Assembly (NCBI RefSeq): GCF_965638725.1
Contig: NC_134952.1
Coordinates: forward strand, 66,803,424 to 66,867,423
DNA: 64,000 nucleotides
Direction: 5' to 3'
DNA from: Aptenodytes patagonicus
Taxonomy: Eukaryota > Chordata > Aves > Sphenisciformes > Spheniscidae
The notes under the pieces were generated by a model. It was given only the letters and a program-made list of their open reading frames with translations. It was not told where the DNA came from and did no database searches. Both the position numbers and the translations under genes were made by a program. Every line of letters starts with the position of its first letter. Position 1 is the stretch's first letter. Below are positions 1 to 11,400 of this stretch, one piece after another.

Positions 1-18
1 TTGTTTAAGACTAAGTTC

Positions 19-497
19 AAATGACAAAAATCTCAGCAAAACTGATGGTATCAGGCAGTTCTGTCATTTTTAAGTGTGAGCAATGCATGAGTCTTAACAC
101 CATAAACCCCTTGATCCATGGTACCCTATTGCTAAGATCCTGCCGAAAGGAGCAAATGTCAGGGATAATTCAGCTCCTAAGCCAATTGCAGTGGAAAGCA
201 GGGATCATATCAAGACCAATTTGGAGCAGATTAATGAAAAAAGGCTTAATGAACCATGCACCCCCTAAAAGAATGCTTGTAAAATCCATCCCTAATGAGG
301 GTGGGGAGATAGAAAAGATTGTGAGAAACAAGTCAGGACCATTAACCTTGGGGTATTACGAGATCCTTGAGAGCCTAATTCTTGTCACAAGGTCAAGCTT
401 TTACAAAGCAATTATTAAGGATCTCCATAGTATCAACATACAGACACACACACATGCTCAAAGCCTTTTAACCTCGGGGATTCTGGACTCATTTCCC
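19..497. repeat. High-identity repeat tract, copy 1
   Basis: This tract matches 15201-15661 over its whole length with only two substitutions and one 17-bp difference (the extra bases lie near 329-346 in this copy). It opens with CAAATGAC and ends with CATTTCCC in both places. A 162-codon frame runs through it on the plus strand, but the 17-bp difference shortens the frame in the other copy, so coding is not supported. No target-site duplication is visible outside the shared ends. The 18-20 bases to its left also align imperfectly with those left of copy 2, which fits paralogous intron sequence better than two independent insertions. It could still be an unclassified solo LTR, since it can be read as starting TG and ending CA. 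Confidence 0.85.
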
Positions 498-1585
498 TTC
501 TCCTGCTAATCACTTCCCCCCCGCCCCCGCTTTCTTTGTTCATAAAGGTACATGTTATAGTACCTATACTGATGATGTATCTCCTGGCTTGTGCAAGCAA
601 TCTAATTGTACTAGTCAGTGCCCAAACAAAAGGGGAGAACCAAGGTTTTATTTATTATTTCACTTCTGCCTTTCTCTCAGCTTGAATGAAGAAAGAAAGG
701 AAAATTCTCATCTCTCTGCCATAGTGGGCCTGCTGTCGTAACTTTAATCTTGAACGAGGACAGGTTGGCATTCATGCCCACTGCCAATTTGAATTCTTCC
801 AAAGTACAAGAAATAGTCTGACAAGCAATTTATTAGTCCTATGTTCTTCTGATCCTGATATATATGGAAAGTGGAATGCTGGATAAAAGGAAAAAAATAT
901 AATCTTAAACCTATAGTGTGACAGTGAAGTCTGATATCACTACTACTGTAATTTCTGCTCATGCAACTAAGGTATAGAATTTTATAAATCTCATTATGGA
1001 GTTGCAGAGCTCAGCTAACAGTTTGACGGCTAGATTGTGCTGCTGTCAGTTCATTAGTGTGTAGGCATTCTCATTAAAATCACTGGGAGCAAATAAGCTA
1101 AAAAGTGATGCACTTATGAGTAGCAGAGTCTGTCCTTTCATTGAGATGAACAGGAATTCTTCCTGCGCAACAGCTCTGGGATTTGCTCTGGTCACATGAG
1201 CCACTTCAATGGAAATGAAATACAGGCAGTATGTTAACTTTTCTGCAAAGTGAAATACAGAGTTAAGCATTGGACAGTGCAGGAAGAAACATTTGTTTCA
1301 CGTAAATACATTCTTATAGATGGCCAACTGCTAAAATGATTAGTATAAAGGAAGAAAAGTTTAGGAGTTTCTTGGTAAATACTATCTGTGCAATCCTGTG
1401 TCAAAGTCCGTTCAAAATGTGAGTAATTTAACTTAATTTGATTATTTCCTTTCTCAGAAGCCACTGTTGTATACTGAAATTTATTTTATTTTCAGATTGG
1501 AACATAGTCTGTGTGATCCCATTTATAACTCTTTAAATGTTGAAATGTTAGAGGACCAGCTACAAATTCCTGGGCTGTAGAGTTC
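498..1585. other. AT-rich stretch without recognised genes
   Basis: I see no coding exon or known repeat here. It occupies the place of the intron segment between the high-identity tract and exon 9 in the intact gene (about 900 bp there, about 1,090 bp here), but I could not align the two by eye. Confidence 0.5.
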
Positions 1586-1589
1586 TACA

Positions 1590-1765
1590 GTTTTAAATCT
1601 GGGCTGATGGATTTTTTTCCTCCAAAGACAGTTTCTGTAATTCCACTTTCATTTCTGTGTAGTACGAGGACCTGGAGTACTTTTTTCTGCCGATTTCTTT
1701 GCAACAACCACATCACTGTTATCTCCTCACTGTTTCCTTCTGCTTAAAAAGGAAAAATGTGTAAG
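1590..1765 (-). pseudogene. ABCG2 exon 9 relic
   Basis: The plus-strand sequence aligns with the right-hand two thirds of ABCG2 exon 9 (16566-16816). The best part is GTAGTACGAGGACCTGGAGT here against GTAGTAGGTAGAGTTGGAGT there, followed by a similar TTTTTTCTGC stretch and the same TGCTTAAAAAGG-type acceptor region. There are many substitutions and small gaps, and no open frame survives. It belongs to the decayed tandem ABCG2 copy. Confidence 0.65.
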
Positions 1766-3237
1766 TAAACTAAAGGTACAGAACACTTTCTGCCAATTTT
1801 TGTACTCTGAAGCTTTCATTTTCCCTAGCAGCACTACATCTTACCATCAAAGCAATACAATAATTAGTGATTAGGTCAGCAAGAATCCTGAATTCATACG
1901 TATCAAAATGTTAAGTTTAGAGCATACTGTGAGCTGTCCAAAAGCTTAGATCATTTCATTTACTTATAAGTAGCATCCCAGCTCTGAATGTTCTGGAAAG
2001 ATAAAATCTGAATTGAAATCGAAGATCAATCAAATCTGTAAATACCAAACACAGCTGAAAGAGTTGAACAGATTTATATTTTATGATCAGAATTTTACTA
2101 CCAAGAATGATGGTGCATTCTCAGAGGTACATGTTTCAGCATCGAACCACAAATTCTAACTAATTCTATTCTCAAGAAAACAGTCACAATGGAAGATTGT
2201 ACTCCTGAAAGCTCTATTATCTTTCTTGATTTGCATCTCTCTAGCCTTCTGCACAAAGGAAGGAATCAAAGGAGAAATTCATACCGGGGTAATTCCATGA
2301 GACAGAGGCTTAAATGAGGCAAGAATAAGGAATTCATAAAGACACGTTACCTTTTCTGAATGCCTCGGCGGTTTGTGATTATTGCAACTATCAAGGAAGC
2401 TGCACAGGTAAGAAATGAAGTGGTTTTACTTAAAACAGCACATATTTCTCTTGGGTATCATCTCTAATGATGTTGGACATAGTTGATAGGATGAACACTG
2501 TGATTCAGCTTTCAAAAATTTAACAAAGGACTTCTTACATTCAGGATGTGAAGAAGGTTCCCTGAGTTCTTTAGCAGGTTAAAATACAGTATTATGTTAC
2601 AGTCACAGCAGCTCTGAGCCAAGCAGTCAAGCCTTAATTGTATCCACAAGTACTCATGGATTCATGCTATGACATATAAGTTTAAATTTCAGCTTCAGTT
2701 TAATTCTTTTAATAATGACTGACCCAATTCTTTAATAGTCATCGTGTTCTAATATATTGAAATATTGTGCAGTATTTCAGTGGAATACTGGAATAGCGAG
2801 GTGAAGATTTTTTCAATTTTTTTAATAAAAATGTTGGGGTTTTGAAGAGAATATAAAATGTCAAAAACTTCAAATCTCAAATGCAAATTTTCTCTTTTTT
2901 TCATGAGAAAGATAGCAGAAGCTGACATGCTAGAAGGATTTTAAACACTTGCAAACATAAAAGAGAGGAGAAATCTTCAAAAAGAATTGTTACAGGTCTC
3001 GTCTCTTTATGTATGACATCTGCCTGTGACAGTTTGTTTACAGCTGTCTATATAAATCTCAAACGGATTTTTAGAAGTATTCTCTAAATTTGCATTAAAA
3101 CTAATCTAGCCTCAGAAATTTTTAACAAAATATTATTATAATTCTTTTAGAAGTAGATTACCATCTTGCAAATAACGTATTATCGTTGCTTATGCTCAAG
3201 CTGTGAAATGTTCTTTTGTCATAAAGGAACCATCTTG

Positions 3238-3352
3238 TCATACCGGAAGGACTATCACGTGCATTTTTCAATGCTGCAGCAGCTGAGTCTTCAGTAGTGA
3301 TACTCAAAAAAAAAATCAGGATTGTTGTATGGCTCACATTCATAAACTGCAA
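3238..3352 (-). pseudogene. ABCG2 exon 8 relic
   Basis: This aligns with ABCG2 exon 8 (18682-18786). The shared core GTTGTATGGCTCACA, followed by TCATA and CTGC at the acceptor side, is nearly intact. The donor side keeps CATACC in place of the intact gene's CATACCTG. In translation a remnant of the exon's FFLD and DSTAVA region is still visible as FFLS and DSAAAA, with no stop inside, but an A-rich expansion changes the middle. It sits in the same order and strand as the other relic exons. Confidence 0.75.
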
Positions 3353-4287
3353 AAAAATGAAACAATACTGGGCATCAAAAATGACTAAGGCAAGATTTAA
3401 TAAAAAGGTACAGAATGCTCTAAGACTAATGCTATGAAAAGTCTTAAAAGAGCAGTAACACAGGTACTATTGATAACAAACAAGAAAAGCCCTGGCACTG
3501 CCAGAAATAGCAAAAGGCCAAAGTCTTCAGGTCAGGATTGGATCTGAAGTTCGTAAATAGTTTCAGCATGTTGGTTCACTCCATTAGAAAGATGGAAAGT
3601 TAGAAAGATGACAGTTCAATTATTACCAAGTTCAGATATGAACTATTCAGAGATGATAGACTCCCCATATATTTCAAAAAGTAACGTTAAAATAGGCCCT
3701 TGACTCAGAAACTGAACTATCAATACAATGAATAACATACCTGTATCTATCTGTTCCCAATAGCTGCATCTCACTTAAGTGCTTTGGCCGTTAATTCTAA
3801 CTAGGGTCGTACTAAACCTTGAAGACGGAGGCAGGGCATTCTGACTGCAAAGCACTATTCACCGGACCTTTCCTACCCCAGGAATCAGTGAGCGAGTACC
3901 AGAATATTTATGTAAATCATTTCCTCCAAACCATTTCATAATAGAGCTGGAGTATCTGAATTAAATGAACAAAAAGTGTGTTGTCATTTAAATCCAGAGT
4001 ACTGTCACATTTTAGTGAAAGCAGCGACTCCTCATAAGCTGTATGGGAAGCTCTTGTCTTGGGGATAGGCATTTTACACAACAGCGTAACATCTCAAACC
4101 TTACCGTAAGAGGGAGCTACAGCTCATTTGAGTAATAATTTATCTTTTATAACCAAATGGGCTCTAATGAAAACTTAGTATTTTTTTTCTTTACAAACAC
4201 AATCAACGTAGTGCAAGGTGAAAGGTTTAAGTCTGTGTTAGTCAGTGCCTGTCACTGTGACCAGTACCTCCAACTGTTGAAAGCTCA

Positions 4288-4422
4288 CCAATCTATCTGA
4301 AGTACTGTAAAGCATTATGAGCAGGGCCATGGTACAACCTGGCCTGCTATCAAACACTCAGAATATGGAGTAGTGAGGCGGATGGATGGAAAAGATGATT
4401 GTCCCCCCTTGCCTTGACATCC
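4288..4422 (-). pseudogene. ABCG2 exon 7 relic with net deletion
   Basis: This aligns end to end with ABCG2 exon 7 (19252-19403). The donor side keeps CTCACCAAT, the middle keeps GGTACA and GAATATGGAGTA, and the acceptor side keeps CATCCTGAATGT. The copy is about 17 bp shorter than the 152-nt original, mainly through loss in the segment coding for the Leu-Thr-Leu-Leu region, so the frame is broken. It is one of the clearest proofs of a decayed ABCG2 paralogue. Confidence 0.85.
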
Positions 4423-5372
4423 TGAATGTAAAAGTAAAAACAGAACTGGCATTCAACTTCTGCATTTATCCTCCCCCCCGCCCCTTCTGTGAGAAATTGT
4501 GCTGTGAATAACTAATAACAAGCATGTGTGCAAACCTGAGTAGTATGAAGCATGTCAGTATGAATCCTGATGACCTTTTCCATGTTTAAATAGCTTTTAT
4601 GAAATATATTACCATTGACTTTAAATGCTTATGTAAAATCTGAGCAAAAGAGTAGGTTAGAATTTATTGCTCACATGATGTTTCTTGAGGATAAATTCTT
4701 CTCCTGGCAAGTAACTAAATAAAATTTGATCCTGTTGATGGTTTGATTGCTAAAATGATATTGTAAATATTGTCCCAAGAAATACTTGTAGGAAATACCG
4801 CTTAGTCTCAGGTTTTTTTCCTTTCCAGAAATATTTGGGATCTCTTTATTAAAAAATCACATGTATTATTTACAAAATATTATGATGTAAATGAAGCAGG
4901 TAAAAATAGAGATTGGCTAAATCCTAAAAACAAAGCACAGAGAAAGCTGGCTAGGGTCACATCTCACAGAACAAGGTAATACTGTGACTCTTCTCCCAAA
5001 TCTCAAACAGAAAAGACACTTTGAAGAAAAAGCAAATAAGCAACAACTTCAAGATATATCTAACCCAATGAGGCTGTCCTAAATGATGTGTTGTTTAAGC
5101 CTAAACCAAATCCTTTCCATGGAATAATGGGGATGGGAGATAGGACAAGAATTCCATGTACATAAATTATCCATGTATCAATATATGGAAATATATTCAA
5201 GATATATTCATATGTTGATACTGATATGATTCTATGATATATGGAAACTAGTATACAGGGGTTTTATCGCAGTAAGCTTGATACCTGACATCTCAGTGCA
5301 AGTCTGCAGGGAATGACTCAGTTCATTTTAATGCAGAATATGTCCCTTAGGGGACATAAACAGCAAAGGCAG

Positions 5373-5425
5373 TTATTTACCTCTACTGCATAACCAGAGG
5401 TACATTTATCGAACCGTTGGTGCTG
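5373..5425 (-). pseudogene. ABCG2 exon 4 relic (3' part)
   Basis: The plus-strand stretch TTACCTCTACTGCATAACC followed by AGAGGTACATTTA aligns with the 3' end and donor of ABCG2 exon 4 (22047-22161), where the intact gene has TTACCTGTACTACATATCC and the same AGAGGTACATTTA. Similarity fades within about 60 bp, so only the 3' part of the exon is recognisable. Counterparts of exons 2, 3, 5 and 6 were not found between 4.4 and 6.6 kb. Confidence 0.65.
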
Positions 5426-6649
5426 GGTTCCAACAACTGGCCGCTGCGGTGGAGCTGCTTCTGTGCCACAGCCGAGGGCAGTCACTGCTGGCTACAACAA
5501 AAGCCTGTGAGAGTATGAGTTAACACCTTCACTCAGAGCAAGGACCTCACTGCAAAGACATATCTTTGTCAAAATGATAAAACCCAACTTGCATTTATAT
5601 TTAGGACGCTGTTCTACAGCTGTCTTGTTTCCTCTCATGCAGTTCAACTGTGAATAGTAGTGTTTGATTAAAATGTTATTCCACAGGACCTGTGTCACTT
5701 GTTTCAAAACTCACAGTGAAATATTTCAGAGCACAGCTACAGGTTACCATTGTAGAAAGCCTCATTTCATGGTACTCATTGCAAGGCTCGCAAAGGGAGG
5801 CTGGAGAACAATGTAGGTTTTTTCAGGTTCTCCTTCACCCTCACTCCTCTGTCTCGTGTCATTGCCCCAGGTCTGCACTACTGCTTCCAAACCAAGTATT
5901 TCTGACAGAAAAGGAGAGCATGCAGTCATACTGCTGCTCCAGCTCTGTCACTCTGCCTTGAATAATTTTTGAAACAGACATAAAACTGCAACCATCCTGG
6001 AAGGAGTGGTGTTAAGTCTCTTAGAGAAATAAGGTCTTGCAAGTTTCTTGAAACTGTCGAGGAAAAAGATTAGAAGTACTTAAGTACAGGGAGAAAAAGG
6101 CAGAAGGAACTCAGCTGTTCTAGGTGTGTCGCAGCAGTTTGTCCTAGCACACCTACAGCACTTGCTGCCTTCTGCAGGAGCTGAGCTCGCTGATGTTTGC
6201 ACAGGGAGAAAACGTGCAGGAAAATTGGCGAAAGTCAGAAGGACACCACGCTTCACTGGGGAGTAACTTATTTTAATACACTGTAATTTAAATGCAATGC
6301 TAATAAATTTGGATAGAAAAGTGTAACAATAATTTGTATTATGGTTAACTTTTTGCTTTCTATTAGGACAAGAGCCGGCCCAGTTAAAATCAGTTGATAT
6401 AAAAACTAACAGAAGCCAGACAGCACTAAGAAATTTTCAAATGTGACCGTCTATCACCCAAACAAACTAGTGTGAACATTGCAAAAGCAGCAAGATTAAT
6501 GGTAACAGCCCAAGAAAGAGCGGTAAAGTTGTCTTCTGTGCATTTTTATGCATTTACTTTATGCATAACTCTGAAGGTAAAATCCTTTGCATCACGATCA
6601 TTCCGTTTGCCAACAGTTTAGTTTGATGTCAGATGACAACTGAAAACGT

Positions 6650-7120
6650 GTCAGACAGGGAACGCCTACGCCCCGTACCTGCGTTCAGAGAGCACAGCGA
6701 GCGTCTGCCCGAGCGGCAGCCAGGGACCCCCCCGGCCGGCTCGCCCTCCCGCGCCTCGCCGGCGCGCCCTGCCCTCTGCGCCTGCGCCGCCCGCCCCGGC
6801 CCTGCCGCGAGGGCCCCTTCCTCCCCTTCCCTCCTCTCCTCTCCTCTCCTCCCCGGAGGAGCGGGCGCGGCGGGCACTCCCCAGCCCGGCAGCGGCAGGA
6901 GGGGAGCGTCGCGGAGCGTCGCGGAGCGGGGGGCGGGCGGGCGGGCGGGTGGACCGGCGGTGATTGGTTGCGGGGCGGGAGGGCGGTGCGCGGCTGGCGG
7001 GGCGCTAACGCGCCTCGGCCCTTGGGTGCCGCCTTGTGACTGAGAGCGAGGGGAAGGTGGGGGCGGAGGAGGGTGCACGGTAGGGCGGCACACCCCGCCT
7101 CATCCCGCCTCATCCCGCTC
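6650..7120. promoter_or_regulatory. CpG island / probable promoter
   Basis: The base composition jumps abruptly from AT-rich to GC-rich with dense CpG, several GGGCGG boxes, a tandem GAGCGTCGCG motif, a GGCGGGCGGGCG run, and an inverted CCAAT box (TGATTGG at 6961-6967). It lies upstream of the decayed ABCG2 copy on the minus strand and about 1.2 kb beyond the stop codon of intact ABCG2. It may be the old promoter of the decayed copy or start a plus-strand transcript. On the plus strand a short frame starts at 7134, and a GT splice-donor candidate follows at 7267, but no downstream exon was recognised. Long frames inside the island reflect GC content, not genes. Confidence 0.7.
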
Positions 7121-7764
7121 TCCCTCGTCTCACATGGCGAAACCTCGGCTCGGAGCCGCTGGTGTCGTTTTACTGCAACGCACAGGCTGCATACAAGGAG
7201 AAAGCCGGGTCAGCTACAACGTAGAGGATAAGCCTTGCGTGTGGATTTTCCCTGGAAGATGGCAGGTACATCGGTGAAGCAGTACAGCTAGGCAAGTGTT
7301 CCCCCATAATGTTACTGTACTGCACGTGCACCTCCTAAATAAACTCAAGAGGAGGGATGACTGGTGAGGAGTCCGTAGACCACAGCCAAAATTAAGCAAT
7401 GGGTCTTTAAAAACGAGCAAATTTTATTACATGAAATAATAATGGGGAGTGATAAGGGCAGAGATCCTTGTTGGAAGTGCTGCTGCATCTGTACCAAGTG
7501 GAAGGAGATGAGCTACCGTTGCTGTGTATGGCCAGGGGAAAAGCTGGCCGGTCAGGAAAGGGTTACTGCAACCTACGGACTCTTACAAACGTGGTAGCAT
7601 CCTGATTAGCTGTACACTTGAAACTGGTCGCCATAAAGAAGACTAAGAACTCACGATAGCAGCAGTAACAGGACAGTGAAGATGACTTGCAGTTATGCAG
7701 AGAAAATGCAAATTTCAGTACAAGGATTATGCAAACTGGCAGAGTAAGAAAGTACACAGTCACC

Positions 7765-7770
7765 TTTATT
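7765..7770 (-). terminator. Candidate poly(A) signal of ABCG2
   Basis: AATAAA on the minus strand, about 580 nt past the ABCG2 stop codon. I see no other AATAAA between it and the stop. Position is the only support. Confidence 0.4.
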
Positions 7771-8346
7771 TAAAAAATAGTGTTTCTGCCACTCACGCTT
7801 GGTAAGAAGAAACTTGATGGCATCAATCAAGTATGCTCTAGAGCAGTAACGATTCCCAAATAGAAAAGGGCATGAGACGTGCACTGGGATGGAGAGGATG
7901 GTTTTGTCGCTGTCTCATGTGGACTGTGACCACATTAGCAGTTGGGACTGCATTGGTGTCCTGATACACATCACTTTGGACTGAATTACTTGCCAGTGAA
8001 TGTAGGTGCTAATTAAAGTATGGAACCATTTTTTTTTCCAGGTTAAGCCATTAAATACTAGTTTCATTGTTTAACAAATTCATAGCTAGAACATGCAGAA
8101 AGACTGAATAGTCTCTTGAAGAAATGAATAGTTGTGTACTTTTTATGGCAAAGGGAACTGAGGCATGCTAGACATTTCAGCAAAGTACATTAATACTAAG
8201 TATTTAATATACAAGGATGGCATTCACATTGTTGACTTGTGTAATCATAAACAAACGTACAAAGGAAGGTCTCAAAGAATCAAGTCAGTTGCACAGTCAG
8301 TTTATCGAACTACTGAACATTGGGAATTGCATTTTTCATTCTGGTT

Positions 8347-8497
8347 TTAAGAGAACTTCTTCATGAAGTGCAGTTTCAGGTATGCAATGATAAGGAATAT
8401 TACTGTCATGCAGGCAAGAGCCAGGTGGTTCTGCCACAGGCCCCAGCTACTCACATCAATGCCTTGATTTTTCAGATACTCATCTCCGGTACACCAC
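8347..8497 (-). CDS. ABCG2: ABCG2 exon 16 (last coding exon)
   Basis: 151 nt, residues 614-663 and the TAA stop at 8349-8347. Cys616 in WCTG matches human Cys608. It then encodes the final membrane helix and the short LHFMKKFS tail. Confidence 0.94.
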
Positions 8498-11400
8498 CTA
8501 CGGATAAATACACACACATTTATAAACTTAGTCGGTTTGAAGCATCTAGGAAGACCCCTGGAAGTTGTAGTGTGATTTCCTGTCTACAGTAGGCCAGGCA
8601 AACGCCAGCTATGTGTTACTATTTTATTTTCTATTTGTAAATTTGTTTTTCTCGTAGCTACAATCAGTTTCCTGGAGGAAGCTGAAATGGATTTTGTGAG
8701 GCTGTACAATTGTAGTGTGTGTGTATGTGTTTCAGTAAACGCAGCTTAAAGAAAAGTGAGAAGCATCATGCCAGATATTTCTAGTGTTACAAATACTAAA
8801 TATGACAATAAGGAAAATGTTCTTTGCAGACAGAATGCAAAAACCCAGTCAAAACTTCATTTTCCATATAAAAACTCACAGATTCTGCTGGTCATCAGTG
8901 AGTACCTCAAACAGACTAATGGTCTAGGACTTTGTAAGTTACTGGTGGTGGAATTCATTTTAATGTACCAAAATACTTACGGCTGGCTTATCTGTCGATA
9001 GATACTGTTGCTGATTAAATTTGTGATGTTGCTGCTGCTGCAAAAGTTCAGACCAGTCAATTCATTGATTTGTAAAGCCTTTTAAAATAAAAGAAACGAT
9101 GACAACAGAAATTAGTAGGTAAAGGAATGATACATTAACAAGATGAGATATAATTCAAATCTGTTCTAAAAACGTGATGGTATCACTATTTATTATGTTG
9201 GCCAAATCCCCATTTTTTAACCAAGCAGCACGGTTCTTTTTCTTTTAAGAGAGGAATGTATGCAGTCCACACCCTGTAATGCCCGCACGTCACCAGCCTT
9301 TAACACCTCCCCCAGGCTAGACTATTTCTGCACAGGCATATTAAAGCCCAAATTTCCCTGCGAAACATCACCCTGGCTTAAATTATCAAAAATTAGGAGA
9401 AAAGTTTTAGCTTGACAAGTTTTTGTTTGATTGATGTAAAAGTGAAGAATTGTTTGTTAGGGGTAACATTGTTCTTTACTCTGTATCATTTTCGTCCAAC
9501 TGCATTCCGTTGGATGTAGTTGTTTAGTGTCTCTCTCATATGAGGTGTTTCCAAGTTGCAGAAATGAGCTCTTCTAAACAGCAGTGGGTGCTGGTGGATG
9601 AGAAGCCTTTCTTGTTTCAAGATGCTGCACTACATTCTGAGGTTGCAGTATTTAAGTAGCTTACCTTTTGCTCATTAGCCCATAAAGTTTGGAGTTTTCT
9701 TTATCATGAGTGAAGACATTCCTTTCTAGCAAATCTTTTCCAAGTCTGTACACAGGAAAATACAGCACTTACTGTCATTCCGTATCGAGGGATGCTAAAG
9801 TATTTGAGCCAGGAGAGCCAGGACATGATGCTTGTGAGATTGACCAGCAACCCAGAGAAAATCTACAAAAAAGCCCCAACAAAAACAACAACAAAACAAA
9901 TTACAAATTACGTGCTGTTACCACGTGTTCTTCTCTAGCTCTTGACTCTGCTGCTTCAGATTAAGAACAAGTGGGAAGGCATTTCTAGAGGAAGAAACTC
10001 TTCTAGTGGAAGAACGGGAGAGGGAAGGAATCGTTTCTGTTACCCAGCTTTGGGCCATAACCCCATGTGGTCCTTCTCCTGAAATGAGTAATGGGGAATG
10101 CTTTCACCCGTGCATTAAACCCGGATGCTTCCCATCTGTGGGTCCCACATGGGTTCACATGAACTGTCTGCTGTTACTTGGGTGTGGAGCTGCTGGAGGT
10201 GTGCACTCGGTTTTGCTTGTGTGCCCTGAGTCTGAGGCAACGTGGTTTTTGGCTGTTGGTTCAGCACTGCCTCATTGTTTATGGTGCCTGTCTTCTAAAT
10301 GTAGCTGTTTGTGTGTTGTCTGGTTCTAACATGCCTGATGGTTGGCTCTGCAGCTGAGGAGGGCAACTACGGTAGTGGTCTCAGAGAGCAGGAGGCTGCG
10401 GGTCATGTCCTCAGCCAGCCAAATTTGTCTTTGGCAAAGCTAAAGGAGAGTGAATGAAATGCAGCTCTAGGCTGCTTTTCTACTTTCCAGGCAGTACGCT
10501 GGCTGCCAGAGCCATAGAGAAGAGGGCAGAGGAACCACGCTACCTCCCGCCTTCACCCGGCCCCCCAGCCCCCTGGTTCTTGTTAGTTAAAAGGACAAAT
10601 CAGAATATTCGACCCCACAGTATCAGAATATTCAAATCAGACAAATCAGAATATTTGACACGCTCAACCCCGCGGTCTTTTTGCAGAATTCAGCTGAACT
10701 CTGTGCTGGTAGGATTTCTAGATTTCGGCATTTCTAGGATTTCAGGATGCAGTCTAGAAAACTGAATAATGCTACTCACAATCATAAAAACAAATGTGAT
10801 AGTCATGAGCAGGTTTGCTACAGCGACCACACTCTGTCCTGCTGCAATGGCTAGTGCCATAGAAGTGGCTGTGTAGGACACCATCATAAGGGTAAACATC
10901 ATTGTAAAGAAGGCTTCTACTGTTGGTTTCAAACCTTAAAGATCAGAACAAGAAGGGTTTCAGTATGATCCTGCCAAAAGCTCTGCCATAACCTGAACAC
11001 TATCCTGACTTATGTAGTGTATCCTGCCTACAGAATACATTTTGTCTGACAGCATAGGCTACATCACTGAGACCCAAGACTGCGGTGGGGCTTGTGACAG
11101 TCCATATGTGTATGCCCTGTCAACGGAGGACAAGATGAATAAGTAGTATGCCGGTAACTGCAGTAACACTGGAGATAGCAGAATGGGTAGAAGTTACAGT
11201 ACTGTACTCCACACAGTCCAAGGTGAAGGCTTCACTGTGGCTTCAAGTTGTTTATCAAAGGAGAAGTTTCTAGTGCACTTCCATGAGCAGCAGTTGTACA
11301 GCATTTCACCTGTTTCCATCAGAGCTCTCCTAATGGACCTAGTGGCTTTTGGGTGGCTATGGATTTGGTAGCAAGGTCTATCTCACTCCAGTTTCGCAGT

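Noticed and set aside
21-509. 162-codon plus-strand frame in the high-identity tract
   Set aside because: The second copy has a shorter frame because of the 17-bp indel, no domain or splice context is visible, and the only near-identity is at DNA level.
4440-6600. Relics of ABCG2 exons 2, 3, 5 and 6
   Set aside because: I searched for the Walker A, signature and Walker B coding stretches and for the start-exon sequence and found no alignment good enough to claim.
6629-7113. Three overlapping Pro/Arg/Ala-rich frames on both strands
   Set aside because: They are by-products of GC-rich CpG island sequence with few stop codons; all frames are open at once.
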